From Pseudomonadota bacterium (lineage in GTDB: Bacteria > Pseudomonadota > Gammaproteobacteria > Xanthomonadales > Xanthomonadaceae): a stretch of DNA of 44,752 bases. Below are positions 32,413 through 41,394 of this stretch, piece after piece; position 1 is the first letter of the stretch, and each line of letters starts with the position of its first letter. The stretch is taken from the NCBI GenBank assembly GCA_023395465.1, contig JAEWZE010000107.1, positions 1 to 44,752 on the forward strand, written 5' to 3'. The position numbers and the translations under genes are program-made. The notes beneath the pieces were generated by a model. It made no database searches, was not told where the DNA came from, and was given only the letters and a program-made list of their open reading frames with translations.

Positions 32413-33686
32413 GCGCCCGCCATCACGAACAGGACCTTGACCACGATCCACAGCACGATCGCGCTGCCGACCGCGAGCACGCACCACTTGAACCAGTCGC
32501 GCTGCACGCTGAAGGCGGGCAGGCCCCCCCAGCGCTCCTGCGCGCCGCCGTACCAGCCGGTGACCAGGCCGAGCAGGATGTAGAGCAGGATCACGTAGCT
32601 GCGGCTCAGGAAGAAGGCGCAGGCGAAGAAGCCGACCATCGCGATCAGCAGGGTCATCGCCATCCGCCGTTCCTCGGTCCACAGCACCTGGTGCTGCGGA
32701 TCCTCCATCTTCGCGGGCAGCCGCAGCACCATCACCGGCATCAGCACGCAGTAGCCCACCATCGCCAGCCACACCGTGTAGCCGACGATCCCGGTTTCGG
32801 CGAGCACCAGCACGAACGAGTTGTGCGCGGTCAGGAAGGTGTGCTCGGTGAAGTTGCCCACGCCCACGCCGAACACCGGGTTGGCCAGGAACATCTGGAT
32901 GCCGTCGTACCAGGTCTCGATGCGCCCGTACGCCGACGACTCGCCGGCGTCGAGTTCCTGCATGCGCGTGGGCAGGGCCATCAGCACCGCCATGCCGGCC
33001 GCGCCCACGGTGCCGGCCACGAGCAGGCCCCGGCGCAGCCACAGCCAGATGCCGGCCATCGCCATGACCGCCAGGAACGATCCGCGCGAGTCGGTCAGGT
33101 AGACGCCATAAAGCAGGGTGACCGCCACCGCCATCCAGAACAGCCGGCGCAGGCCCAGCATGCCGCCGCGGCCGGCCATTAGCAGGGTCATCGGGATCGC
33201 GATGATGAACAGCATCGCGAGGTCGTTGGGATCGCTGAAGATGCCCACGTACTGGATGCGGCCGTCCTGCACGGTCGGCATGCCGGTCCAGCCCTGGCCG
33301 AGCTTGACCTGCCCGATGCCGTGGATCGTCAGCACTGCCGCGCAGATCGAGATCACCCACATCAGCCGGCGCATGTTCTTCGGCGAATGGCTGGCCTGGG
33401 CGATCAGGATCAGGGCCAGCAGCGACGGTAGCAGCTCGAGCAGGCGCGTCACCGCGCCGCCCGCCCAGCCGTTCACGACCATGGTCAGCATCGCCACCAC
33501 GATGAACACCGCGAACAGCAGGTAGGTCGGCTGGGCCAGGGGCCGCCGGCTGCTGCTGATGAACCAGGTGCCGAGGGCGCCGAGCATCGCGATCGGCAGG
33601 ATCGGGATGCCCATGTCGAGCAGGGCCGGATACTCCTGGGGCCGGATCAGTACCAGGCCCAGCCAGGTCAGCAGGAACAGCATCAT
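32409..33686 (-). CDS. O-antigen ligase / polymerase-like membrane protein (exosortase locus type)
   Basis: 425 residues with about ten or more membrane segments. LIRPQEYPALLDMGIPILP at the start, FSDPNDLAMLFIIAIPMTLLM, DSRGSFLAVMAMAGIWLWL and the loop NPVFGVGVGNFTEHTFLTAHNSFVLVLAETG match the Wzy/WaaL superfamily. In particular they match the O-ligase-like proteins of exosortase-A loci, with the H-N-S loop of the active site. It would polymerise or transfer the repeat unit in the periplasm. The start is ATG 33686 (or GTG 33689, a GTGA overlap with the deacetylase). Confidence 0.88.
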   Translation of the reverse strand: MMLFLLTWLGLVLIRPQEYPALLDMGIPILPIAMLGALGTWFISSSRRPLAQPTYLLFAVFIVVAMLTMVVNGWAGGAVTRLLELLPSLLALILIAQASHSPKNMRRLMWVISICAAVLTIHGIGQVKLGQGWTGMPTVQDGRIQYVGIFSDPNDLAMLFIIAIPMTLLMAGRGGMLGLRRLFWMAVAVTLLYGVYLTDSRGSFLAVMAMAGIWLWLRRGLLVAGTVGAAGMAVLMALPTRMQELDAGESSAYGRIETWYDGIQMFLANPVFGVGVGNFTEHTFLTAHNSFVLVLAETGIVGYTVWLAMVGYCVLMPVMVLRLPAKMEDPQHQVLWTEERRMAMTLLIAMVGFFACAFFLSRSYVILLYILLGLVTGWYGGAQERWGGLPAFSVQRDWFKWCVLAVGSAIVLWIVVKVLFVMAGA

Positions 33687-34768
33687 CACGAATATGTCCG
33701 GAGCGTGGATCGGTGCGCGAACATCTCCGGCACCGCGAGCATGCCCTCGAACCAGGCGCGGTCGACGCTGGTTTCCACCGGCGTGCGCAGGAGACGGTAG
33801 CGGTCGGCCGCCGGCAGGGGGTTGGTGCCGCTGACATAGCTGAAACCGATGCGGAAACCGTGCGCGCGCACCGCATCGATCACGCGCGCATCGTAGGCAT
33901 CGGGGCCGCCGACGGGATAGGACACCGAGATCGCCGGTGCGCCCATCTCCTCGGTCAGGCGTCGCTGGCATTGCGTGACCTCGTCCAGCAACGCCTCGTC
34001 CGGCAGCTTGGCGAGCATGCGGTGGTGCACGCCGTGGGCACCGATGTCCATGCCCGCGTCGCGCATCTCGCGCAGCTGGTCCCAGGTCATCGGCCGGCAG
34101 TCCACGTGGCCCTGCGACCGCGGCCTGTCGCAGGCGCGTTCGAATTCCGCGATCAGCGCCTGCTGGCCCGCGTCGTCCAGGTACTTCAGGCGATACAGCA
34201 CCAGTCCGCTGAGCTCGCGCCTGGCCTCGAGGCCGGAAGGCAGCGGAACGTCGATGTCCAGCGTGGGCAGCTGCAGGCGCCCGGTCCGCGCGGTCACCAC
34301 CAGGTGCGCCAGCCAGTCGTAGCCATAGGGCAGGCCATTGTCGATGTGTCCGGTGGCGACGAAGAAGGTGGCCGGCACGCCGAACTCGCGCAGGATCGGG
34401 AACGCGATCGCATGGTTGTCGTCATAGCCGTCGTCGAAGGTGACCAGCACGGGATCGCGCGGCAGCGCCGGGCCGCCGTCGAGCGCGGCGACGACCTCGC
34501 GGCAGGACACCGGATGGAAGCGCTGCGCCACGTGCCGCATCTGCGCCCGGAAATCCTCCGGGGTGGCGCTGACCAGGTCCGGGTCGAAGGCGAAACCGTC
34601 GCCGAGTTCGCGCACGCGGTGGTAGGCCAGCACGCGCAGGTCGCGGCGGAGCAGGCGCCGGACGCCCTGCAGCAGGGGCAGCAGGCCCAGGCGGTGCGTG
34701 CCATTGGCCAGGCGCTGCCTGCGCGCCGGGCGTGGCCCCTGGCCGGACTTGGCGTGGTCATCGGACAT
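33686..34768 (-). CDS. NodB-type polysaccharide deacetylase (3), operon leader
   Basis: 360 residues from the ATG at 34768. The CE4 signature is LVTFDDGYDDNHAIAFPILREFGVPATFFVATGHID, followed by DIGAHGVHHRMLAKLP (metal His pair) and ISVSYPVGGPDAYDARV. This longer form matches the deacetylases of exosortase-associated loci. It is the first gene of the minus-strand operon. Its stop lies inside the start of the polymerase-like gene. The frame is open upstream to 35185 but this part overlaps the J-domain gene and lacks family similarity. No ribosome site is obvious. Confidence 0.9.
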   Translation of the reverse strand: MSDDHAKSGQGPRPARRQRLANGTHRLGLLPLLQGVRRLLRRDLRVLAYHRVRELGDGFAFDPDLVSATPEDFRAQMRHVAQRFHPVSCREVVAALDGGPALPRDPVLVTFDDGYDDNHAIAFPILREFGVPATFFVATGHIDNGLPYGYDWLAHLVVTARTGRLQLPTLDIDVPLPSGLEARRELSGLVLYRLKYLDDAGQQALIAEFERACDRPRSQGHVDCRPMTWDQLREMRDAGMDIGAHGVHHRMLAKLPDEALLDEVTQCQRRLTEEMGAPAISVSYPVGGPDAYDARVIDAVRAHGFRIGFSYVSGTNPLPAADRYRLLRTPVETSVDRAWFEGMLAVPEMFAHRSTLRTYS

Positions 34769-35027
34769 GGCGTTGCACGTCGCGGGCCGCGGTGCCGGCA
34801 GCGCGCTGGCCGCCCAAGGCATGGCGCACGTGCCTCCTCCCATTGGCGAAAGCGGAAACGGCCGGCGATGCGGAAACCCACACGGCCTCCCCGCCGGCGG
34901 CACGTGGCCTCCGCGAAGCACAGGGGCTCGTCGCGCGTGCTGCCATGGCCGCGCGCGCGCGCGGCTGGCCGGGCGGCGCACCGTTTCGCGTACGCTGTCT
35001 GGAACCATTCGCGCGCCGAAAACAGCT
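34769..35027. promoter_or_regulatory. Divergent promoter region of the 11-gene operon and the J-domain gene
   Basis: 259 bp separate the operon's first gene (minus strand) from the J-domain gene (plus strand). All 11 downstream minus-strand genes would depend on a promoter here. I do not see a clear -35/-10 pair. Confidence 0.4.
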
Positions 35028-35750
35028 GTGTCCGATCCCACCGATTTCATCGTCCTGTACAACGAGCTCGGCATCGAGCCGGACTGCACGGTCGATGAGC
35101 TGCGCATGGCGTACCGGCGGCGCGTGGCCGACCTGCATCCGGATCGGGGTGGCGCATCGGACGGGGACGCACTGAAGTCCCTCAACCTGCGCTATGCGTC
35201 CGCGCTCGAGTTCCATCGCCATTACGGCCGCCTCCCCGGCGCGGCGCCGGTGTCGCAGGCGCGGCCCAGGCCGGCAGCGGTCGAACCGCCGCGCTGGGAG
35301 GAGGCGCCCTTGCCGGAGCCGGGAGCGCGCAGGCCGTCGAGGGTCGTCGTGTGGGGCATCGTGTTGCTGGCGATCCTGGTGGTGTGGTGGATGTCGCGCA
35401 CCGACGCCGGATTGCCGGGGTTCCAAGGTGCTGGTGTCGCGGTAAGTAAACGGCAAACGACATCGCGCACGGCCATCTCCCTGCGCCAGGGCATGCCGGC
35501 CGCCGAAGTGCTCGCGATGCTGGGCGAGCCGGTCTCCCGCGAGCTCGGCGGCACCCAGTGGCTGTACGGCCCGTCCTGGGTGCGGCTGGAATGCAACGAA
35601 GTGATCGACTGGTACAGTTCGCCGCTGCATCCGCTCCGCGCCTCGCGCGCGCGGCCGACGGGCGACGAGGCGACCATCGCCGCCGCCGCGGGGACGCGTC
35701 GCTGCCCGTCCGGTTCCTCCACGCCCCACAACCTGCGGTATGCCCGATGA
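35028..35750 (+). CDS. J-domain membrane protein with BamE/SmpA-like C-terminus
   Basis: 240 residues from a GTG at 35028. Residues 6-65 form a DnaJ-type J domain (DFIVLYNELGIEPDCTVDELRMAYRRRVADLHPDR) with the Hsp70-activating HPD at 37-39. A Pro-rich linker leads to one membrane segment (106-122, VVVWGIVLLAILVVWWM). The outer part, residues 149-186 (ISLRQGMPAAEVLAMLGEP, then GGTQWLYGPSWVRLEC), resembles the BamE/SmpA-OmlA fold. No J protein with this outer domain is familiar to me. The stop overlaps the methyltransferase start as ATGA. The start is chosen because no ATG precedes the J domain. Confidence 0.82.
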   Translation: MSDPTDFIVLYNELGIEPDCTVDELRMAYRRRVADLHPDRGGASDGDALKSLNLRYASALEFHRHYGRLPGAAPVSQARPRPAAVEPPRWEEAPLPEPGARRPSRVVVWGIVLLAILVVWWMSRTDAGLPGFQGAGVAVSKRQTTSRTAISLRQGMPAAEVLAMLGEPVSRELGGTQWLYGPSWVRLECNEVIDWYSSPLHPLRASRARPTGDEATIAAAAGTRRCPSGSSTPHNLRYAR

Positions 35751-36358
35751 CGCGTCTCCACGCCAAGCTGCGCAAAGCCGCCCGCCGGGCCTGGATGAAG
35801 TACGCGATGCGCGGGGTCGGCGGCGCCGACAACTACGAGCGGCTGGACCTGGCCTACAAGGTCGGCGATCCCTGGAACATGGAATCGGGGCTGGAACAGG
35901 CGCGCTTCGCGGCCACCAACAAGCTGATCGAGCGCCATTTCGGGCGGGTTGGCTCGCTGCTGGAAGTCGGCTGCGGGGAAGGCCACCAGACGCTCGCGCT
36001 GCAGCGGCTGGCAGGCCAGGTGCACGGCATCGACGTCAGTCCGACCGCGATCGAGCGCGCGCGCAAGCGGGTGCCGGGCGCGGAGTTCGCGGCGGCCGAC
36101 ATCCACCAGCAGCCCTGGGGCGACCAGCGTGGCCGCTTCGACCTGGTGGTGGCCTGCGAGGTGCTGTATTACGTCAAGGACATCCCGGCCACGCTGGAGC
36201 GCATGAGCCACCTCGGCCGCGCCTGCCTGGCCACGTTCTTCGCGCCGGCGCTGGTCCGCGTCGCGCCGCACCTGGAAGGCATCGAAGGCCTGCAGAAGGA
36301 CTGGATGCAGCACCAGGGCGAGACGTGGCTGGTGTGCTGGTGGCGCAACCCGCAATGA
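35747..36358 (+). CDS. SAM-dependent methyltransferase (NodS-like)
   Basis: 203 residues; ATG at 35747 overlaps the J-domain gene stop. Motif I is LLEVGCGEGHQTLAL, motif post I is VHGIDVSPTAIERARK, and FDLVVACEVLYYVKDI is the conserved acidic strand. The protein resembles small NodS-type methyltransferases that modify nitrogen of sugar residues. The N-terminus GDPWNMESGLEQARF is the usual helix before the SAM site. It sits 47 bp before the amidotransferase and probably shares its transcript. Confidence 0.85.
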   Translation: MTRLHAKLRKAARRAWMKYAMRGVGGADNYERLDLAYKVGDPWNMESGLEQARFAATNKLIERHFGRVGSLLEVGCGEGHQTLALQRLAGQVHGIDVSPTAIERARKRVPGAEFAAADIHQQPWGDQRGRFDLVVACEVLYYVKDIPATLERMSHLGRACLATFFAPALVRVAPHLEGIEGLQKDWMQHQGETWLVCWWRNPQ

Positions 36359-36405
36359 GCGCGCGGCCGGCGCACGCCGCGGTCGCAGGCAGGGGGAACT
36401 GAGGC

Positions 36406-38343
36406 ATGTGCGGACTTGCGGGATACCTCGGCCAGCCGACCGATGCGGCCGGCTCGCGCGCGCTGCTGGAGCGGATGATCCACGCGCTCGCGCACCGCGG
36501 CCCGGACGGCTACGGCTTCCACGTCGAACCCGGCGTGGGCCTGGCGCATGCGCGCCTGTCGATCATCGACCTGAGCACGGGCGACCAGCCGATCCACAAC
36601 CCGTCGCGCACGGTGTGGACGGTGTTCAACGGCGAGATCTTCAACTTCGTCGAACTGCGCGCCGAGCTCGAGGCGCGCGGACACGTGTTCTACACGCATT
36701 CGGATACCGAAGTGATCGTGCATCTGTACGATCGCTACGGCGACCGTTTCGTCGAGCACCTCAACGGCCAGTTCGCGATCGCGCTGTGGGACAGCGCAAG
36801 GCGGCGCCTGGTACTGGCGCGCGACCGTGCCGGCATCCGTCCGCTGTACTGGACGCAGGCGCGCGGCACGCTCTGGTTCGGTTCCGAACCCAAGGCGCTG
36901 TTCGCCGCCGTGCCTGAACGTGCGCGGCTGTCGCTGCCGGGCCTGCTGCAGACCTTCAGCTACTGGGCGCCGCTGGATCCGGACAGCGCCTACGACGGCG
37001 TCAGCAGCCTGCCGCCAGGCCACCTGCTGGCGATCGAGTCCGATGGCCGGCACACGCTGACCCGGTACTGGGACTGGACCTTCCCCGACGCCGCGGACAT
37101 GCGCGCGTCGCGTTTCGGCAGCATCGACCATGCGGCCGGCGAGCTGCGCGAGCGCCTGATCGACGCTGTGCGCCTGCAGCTGCGCGCCGACGTTCCGGTC
37201 GGCGCCTATCTCAGCGGCGGCCTGGATTCCTCGGGCATCGTCGCCCTGATCCGCGGCTTCACGGACACCCCGGTGCGCACCTTCTCGGTGGCCTTCGACC
37301 AGGCCGAGTTCGACGAAAGCGAGCACCAGATGGCGATGGTGCGGCACCTGGGTACCGACCATTCCACGCTGCGCATCTCCCCGCGCGACATCGGCGCCGC
37401 CTTCCCGCGCCTGGTCGCGCATACCGAGACCCCGGTGCTGCGCACCGCCGCGGTGCCGATGATGCTGCTGGCCGATTCGGTGCGCGCGCATGGCTATACC
37501 GTGGTGCTGACCGGCGAGGGCGCGGACGAGGTGTTCGCCGGCTACGACCTGTTCAAGGAAGCCAAGGTGCGGCGCTTCTGGGCGCGACAGCCCGATTCGA
37601 AACTGCGGCCGAAGCTGCTGTCGCGGCTGTACGGCTACCTGGAGAATTCGCCGGCGGCCAATCCCGCGTTCGCCGCCTCGTTCTTCGGCCAGGGGCGTGA
37701 ACACATCGACCGCGCGGTGTTCGCGCACGTGCCGCGCTGGACGACGTCGCAGCGCGCCTTCGCCTTCCTGTCGCCCGCGCTGCGCGCCGAGGCCGCGCGA
37801 TGGGATGCGCTGTCCTTCGCCGAATCGCGCCTGCCCGCCGACGTCCTCGACTGGGCGCCGCTTGCGCGCGACCAGTACGCCGAGGCCAAGACCCTGCTGG
37901 CCGGCTACCTGCTGGCCGCGCAGGGCGACCGGGTGGCGATGGCCGCGTCGATCGAGGGCCGCTATCCCTATCTCGACCACACCCTCATCGAGTTCGCCAA
38001 TCGCCTGCCGCCATCGTGGAAGATCCGCGGCCTGACCGAGAAGCACATCCTGCGGCTGGCCTTGGCCGACCTGCTGCCGCGCGACATCGCCCAGCGCACC
38101 AAGCAGCCCTACCGGGCGCCGGACAGCGCCAGCTTCTTCGTCGACGGCAAGCCGCTGGACTACGTGGCCGAGGCGTTCTCGCCGGAGAACCTGCGCGCCA
38201 GTGGCGTGTTCGACGCGGACGCGGTGGCGCGGCTGTTCGCCAAGGCGCAGGCGGGCCGGGTGATCGGCTTCGCCGACAACCAGGCCTTCGTCGGCCTGCT
38301 CTCGACCCTGCTGCTGCTGCGCGACCGCCCGCTCGCGGCGTAG
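36406..38343 (+). CDS. Asparagine synthase-type amidotransferase, exosortase A-associated
   Basis: 645 residues. The first Met is followed by the glutaminase nucleophile Cys2 (MCGLAGYLG). Class II amidotransferase marks are HRGPDGYGFH, RLSIIDLSTGDQPIHN and FNGEIFNFVELR. The synthetase domain has SGGLDSSGIVALI (270-282) and LTGEGADEVFAGYDLF. It takes NH3 from glutamine and amidates an acid. In exosortase loci this enzyme is thought to amidate a sugar acid rather than make asparagine. A ribosome site (AGGGGGAACTGAGG) precedes the ATG. It is convergent with the PQQ dehydrogenase. Confidence 0.94.
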   Translation: MCGLAGYLGQPTDAAGSRALLERMIHALAHRGPDGYGFHVEPGVGLAHARLSIIDLSTGDQPIHNPSRTVWTVFNGEIFNFVELRAELEARGHVFYTHSDTEVIVHLYDRYGDRFVEHLNGQFAIALWDSARRRLVLARDRAGIRPLYWTQARGTLWFGSEPKALFAAVPERARLSLPGLLQTFSYWAPLDPDSAYDGVSSLPPGHLLAIESDGRHTLTRYWDWTFPDAADMRASRFGSIDHAAGELRERLIDAVRLQLRADVPVGAYLSGGLDSSGIVALIRGFTDTPVRTFSVAFDQAEFDESEHQMAMVRHLGTDHSTLRISPRDIGAAFPRLVAHTETPVLRTAAVPMMLLADSVRAHGYTVVLTGEGADEVFAGYDLFKEAKVRRFWARQPDSKLRPKLLSRLYGYLENSPAANPAFAASFFGQGREHIDRAVFAHVPRWTTSQRAFAFLSPALRAEAARWDALSFAESRLPADVLDWAPLARDQYAEAKTLLAGYLLAAQGDRVAMAASIEGRYPYLDHTLIEFANRLPPSWKIRGLTEKHILRLALADLLPRDIAQRTKQPYRAPDSASFFVDGKPLDYVAEAFSPENLRASGVFDADAVARLFAKAQAGRVIGFADNQAFVGLLSTLLLLRDRPLAA

Positions 38344-38364
38344 CGCAACGCGTTCGCGCAGCCG

Positions 38365-39606
38365 CTACGGCGTCGCCACCGGTTCCAGACGCAGGATCCT
38401 GCCGTCGGTGCTGTCGGTGAGCAGGTACACCAGCCCGTCCGGGCCGACGCGCACGTCGCGGATACGGTCGCGGCCCTGCAGCAGGCGCTCCTCGTGCACG
38501 ACGCGCGCGCCGTCGAGCTCGAGCCGGATCAGCGCCTGGCCCGCCAGCGCACCGAGCAGCAGGTTGCCGCGCCATCCGGGGAACGCGTCGCCGTCGTAGA
38601 AGGCCATGCCGCTGACCGCCGGCGACTTCGGCCAGAAGTGCAGCGGCGCCTCCATGCCCTCCGCGCTCGCACCGACTGCGCCCGGCACCGGCTGGCCCGA
38701 ATAGTCCAGGCCGTGCGTCGCCAGCGGCCAGCCATAGTTGCGCCCGGCGCGCGGCAGGTTGATCTCGTCGCCGCCCATCGGCCCGTGCTCATGCAGCCAC
38801 GGTTCGCGCGTTTCCGGATGCAGGGCCATGCCCTGGATGTTGCGGTGGCCATAGCTCCAGATCTCGGCGCGTGCGCCATCGCGGCCGACGAAGGGATTGT
38901 CCGCCGGCACGCGGCCGTCCGGATGCAGGCGCACCAGCTTGCCCTGCAGGTGGTCGAGCAGCTGCGCCTTGCCGGCATCGCGGTTGTCGCCGGTGCCGAC
39001 GAACAGCATGCCGGCGTCGTCGAACACCATGCGCGCGCCCAGGTGGCTGCCGCTGGAGAGCTTGGGTTCCTGCCGGAACACCACCTCCACGTCGTCCAGT
39101 CCGCGCTCGCCCAGGCGGCCACGCGCCACGGCGGTGCCGGCCTTGTTGCCGCGCCAGTTCGCCTCGCCGTAGGCGATATACACCAGCCGGTCCTCGGCAA
39201 ATGTCGGCGAGGGCGCGACATCGAGCAGTCCGCTCTGGCCCTGCAGGAACACCGCCGGCACGCCTTCGAGCGGCGCGGACACCGTGCCATCGGCATCGAT
39301 GCGCCGCAGCCGTCCGGGCCGCTCGGTCACCAGCATCGCGCCGTCGGGCAGGAAGGCCAGCGACCACGGACGTACCAGGCCATCGGCGAGCACGCGCACG
39401 CCCAGCGCACCGTGTTCGGTCTGGATGGTCTCGATCGCGCCGTCGGTGTGGACGCGCGGCGTGGACACGATGTCCTCACCACTCTCCGGATCCCGTTCTA
39501 GACCACAGGCGGACAGTGCGATTGCCATGCACATGCAGGCAACGGACCGTCCAAAACGCACGACGGCTGCACGGCGAAGGCGGGAAGCGCGCGGGGCCAG
39601 AAGCAT
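38365..39606 (-). CDS. PQQ-dependent aldose sugar dehydrogenase-like lipoprotein
   Basis: 413 residues. Signal with lipobox (ALSACG, Cys34) anchors it in the envelope. The six-bladed propeller of YliI/Asd-type soluble sugar dehydrogenases is seen in VRPWSLAFLPDGAMLVTERPGRLRRI, FVGTGDNRD, SYGHRNIQGMALHP, EHGPMGGDEIN, YGWPLATHG and VRVGPDGLVYLLTDS. These enzymes oxidise aldoses with PQQ and Ca. It sits between two polysaccharide genes and is divergent from the ACP gene with 33 bp between the starts. A second, different member is at 43608. Confidence 0.9.
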   Translation of the reverse strand: MLLAPRASRLRRAAVVRFGRSVACMCMAIALSACGLERDPESGEDIVSTPRVHTDGAIETIQTEHGALGVRVLADGLVRPWSLAFLPDGAMLVTERPGRLRRIDADGTVSAPLEGVPAVFLQGQSGLLDVAPSPTFAEDRLVYIAYGEANWRGNKAGTAVARGRLGERGLDDVEVVFRQEPKLSSGSHLGARMVFDDAGMLFVGTGDNRDAGKAQLLDHLQGKLVRLHPDGRVPADNPFVGRDGARAEIWSYGHRNIQGMALHPETREPWLHEHGPMGGDEINLPRAGRNYGWPLATHGLDYSGQPVPGAVGASAEGMEAPLHFWPKSPAVSGMAFYDGDAFPGWRGNLLLGALAGQALIRLELDGARVVHEERLLQGRDRIRDVRVGPDGLVYLLTDSTDGRILRLEPVATP

Positions 39607-39639
39607 ATTCGTTCACCTGGACTGGGGATTCGGATCGAC

Positions 39640-39888
39640 ATGAGCCGGCGGCAGCAGATCAAGCAGTTCATCCTGGGCAACTTCCTGTTCACCGACGACG
39701 ACTCCGCGTTCGCCGATGATACGTCGCTGATCCAGCAGGGCATCGTGGATTCGACCGGCATCCTGGAGCTGATCGGCTTCATCGAGGAGACTTGGTCGAT
39801 CAACGTGCCGCCCGAGGACATGACCCCGGCCCACTTCGACAGCCTGTCGGCCATCGACCGCTACCTCGACGGCCGCCTCGCGGCGTAA
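39640..39888 (+). CDS. Acyl carrier protein, exosortase A-associated
   Basis: 82 residues with the ACP fold: four helices and the phosphopantetheine site IVDSTGILEL (Ser38). The first part (QFILGNFLFTDDDSAFADDTSL) and the end (HFDSLSAIDRYLDGRL) match the small ACPs of exosortase-A loci. It would carry an acyl group made or loaded by the ligase 12 bp downstream. It is the first gene of a four-gene plus-strand operon. Confidence 0.92.
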   Translation: MSRRQQIKQFILGNFLFTDDDSAFADDTSLIQQGIVDSTGILELIGFIEETWSINVPPEDMTPAHFDSLSAIDRYLDGRLAA

Positions 39889-39900
39889 ACGGGCCTGGCG

Positions 39901-41394
39901 ATGGACACGTTGCTCGCGCGGCTGGAACACACCGCCGCTGCGATGCCCGGGCGCGTGGCGCTGCAGCAGCGGGGCCGGCAGCTGGACTACCGGACCCTGC
40001 GCGAGGCCGTGGATGGCTTCGCGCGCAGGCTGCGCGCCGAAGGCGTCGTGGCGGGCGACCGCGTCGCGCTGATCCTGCCCAATTGCCTGGAGGCGGCCAT
40101 CGCCTGGTACGGCAGCTGGCGCGCCGGCGCGGTGGCGGTGCCCCTGAACGCGCAGGCGCGCGAACGCGATTTCGTACCGTGGCTGCGGCACTGCGGCGCG
40201 CGCGTGCTGGTGCATGCGCCCACGCACGCCGATGCGCAGCACGCCGCCGCCGCCGCGGGCGTCCCGGGCCTGGCGCTGGATCCCGCGGGCGAGGCGACGG
40301 GCGCCTTTGCCGACGAGCCGGACGCACCGTTGCCTGCGCTGCCGCAGATCGACGCGCTCGCCGCGATCCTCTACACCTCCGGCACCACCGGCGCGCCCAA
40401 GGGCGTGGCCCTGAGCCATCGCAACCTCGCCGCCAACACCGCCTCGATCCTCGACTATCTGCAGCTCACCGCCGAAGACAGCACGGTCAGCGCGCTGCCG
40501 TTCTACTACGCCTACGGCGCCTCGGTGCTGCACACCCACCTGGCGGTGGGCGCACGCGTGGTGCTGGAAGAAAACGTGGTGTTCCCGCACCTGATCACCG
40601 AGGCGCTGGCGCGCGAACGCGCCACCGGCTTCTCGGGCGTGCCCTCGACCTTCGCCCTGCTGCTCGATCGCGGGCAGCTCGAGCGCCACGACCTGTCCTG
40701 CCTGCGCTACCTCACCCAGGCTGGCGGTGCGATGGCGCCCGCGCTCACGCGGCGCCTGCGCGAGGCCCTGCCGCAGGCGGCATTGTTCGTGATGTACGGG
40801 CAGACCGAGGCGAGCGCGCGCCTGAGCTGCCTGCGGCCCGACCATCTCGACGACAAGCTCGGCTCGGCCGGCACACCGATCGCCGGCGTCGAGATCCAGG
40901 TGCGGCGCGACGACGGCACACGGGCCGCGCCGGGCGAACATGGCGAAGTCTGGGCGCGCGGCGCCAACGTCATGACCGGCTACTGGAACGCGCCCGACGC
41001 CACCGCCGCGACGGTCGTCGACGGCTGGCTGCGTACCGGCGACCTCGGCCATCTCGATGGCGACGGCTTCCTGTGGCTGGCGGGGCGCCGCAGCGACATG
41101 ATCAAGACCGGCGCGCACCGCGTGCATCCGCAGGACATCGAGGAAGTGATCGCCGAACTGCCAGGCGTGCGCGAAGTGGCGATCGCCGGGGTGGACGATC
41201 CGCTGCTCGGCCAGGTGGTGGCCGCCTTCGTCGTGCGCGAGGGCGCCGCGCCGACCGAGATGATGGTCAAGGCGCACTGCCGCCAGCGCCTGGCCGCCTA
41301 CAAGATTCCCAGGACCGTCGCCTTCGTGCCGGACCTGCCCAAGACTGCGTCGGGCAAGATCCGCCGCGCCGCCCTGCAAGAGGAGATCCAATGA
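39901..41394 (+). CDS. AMP-forming acyl-CoA/acyl-ACP ligase, exosortase A-associated
   Basis: 497 residues with the full adenylate-forming layout. ILYTSGTTGAPKGVALSH (ATP-binding P-loop, 156-173) is followed by MYGQTEASARLS, LRTGDLGHLDGDGFLWL, GRRSDMIKTGAHRVHP and the C-terminal catalytic Lys in PKTASGKIRR. It activates an acid with ATP and transfers it to CoA or, given the position right after the ACP gene, to ACP. Such genes are the usual companions of the ACP and PLP decarboxylase in exosortase-A loci. Its stop overlaps the next gene as ATGA. Confidence 0.93.
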   Translation: MDTLLARLEHTAAAMPGRVALQQRGRQLDYRTLREAVDGFARRLRAEGVVAGDRVALILPNCLEAAIAWYGSWRAGAVAVPLNAQARERDFVPWLRHCGARVLVHAPTHADAQHAAAAAGVPGLALDPAGEATGAFADEPDAPLPALPQIDALAAILYTSGTTGAPKGVALSHRNLAANTASILDYLQLTAEDSTVSALPFYYAYGASVLHTHLAVGARVVLEENVVFPHLITEALARERATGFSGVPSTFALLLDRGQLERHDLSCLRYLTQAGGAMAPALTRRLREALPQAALFVMYGQTEASARLSCLRPDHLDDKLGSAGTPIAGVEIQVRRDDGTRAAPGEHGEVWARGANVMTGYWNAPDATAATVVDGWLRTGDLGHLDGDGFLWLAGRRSDMIKTGAHRVHPQDIEEVIAELPGVREVAIAGVDDPLLGQVVAAFVVREGAAPTEMMVKAHCRQRLAAYKIPRTVAFVPDLPKTASGKIRRAALQEEIQ

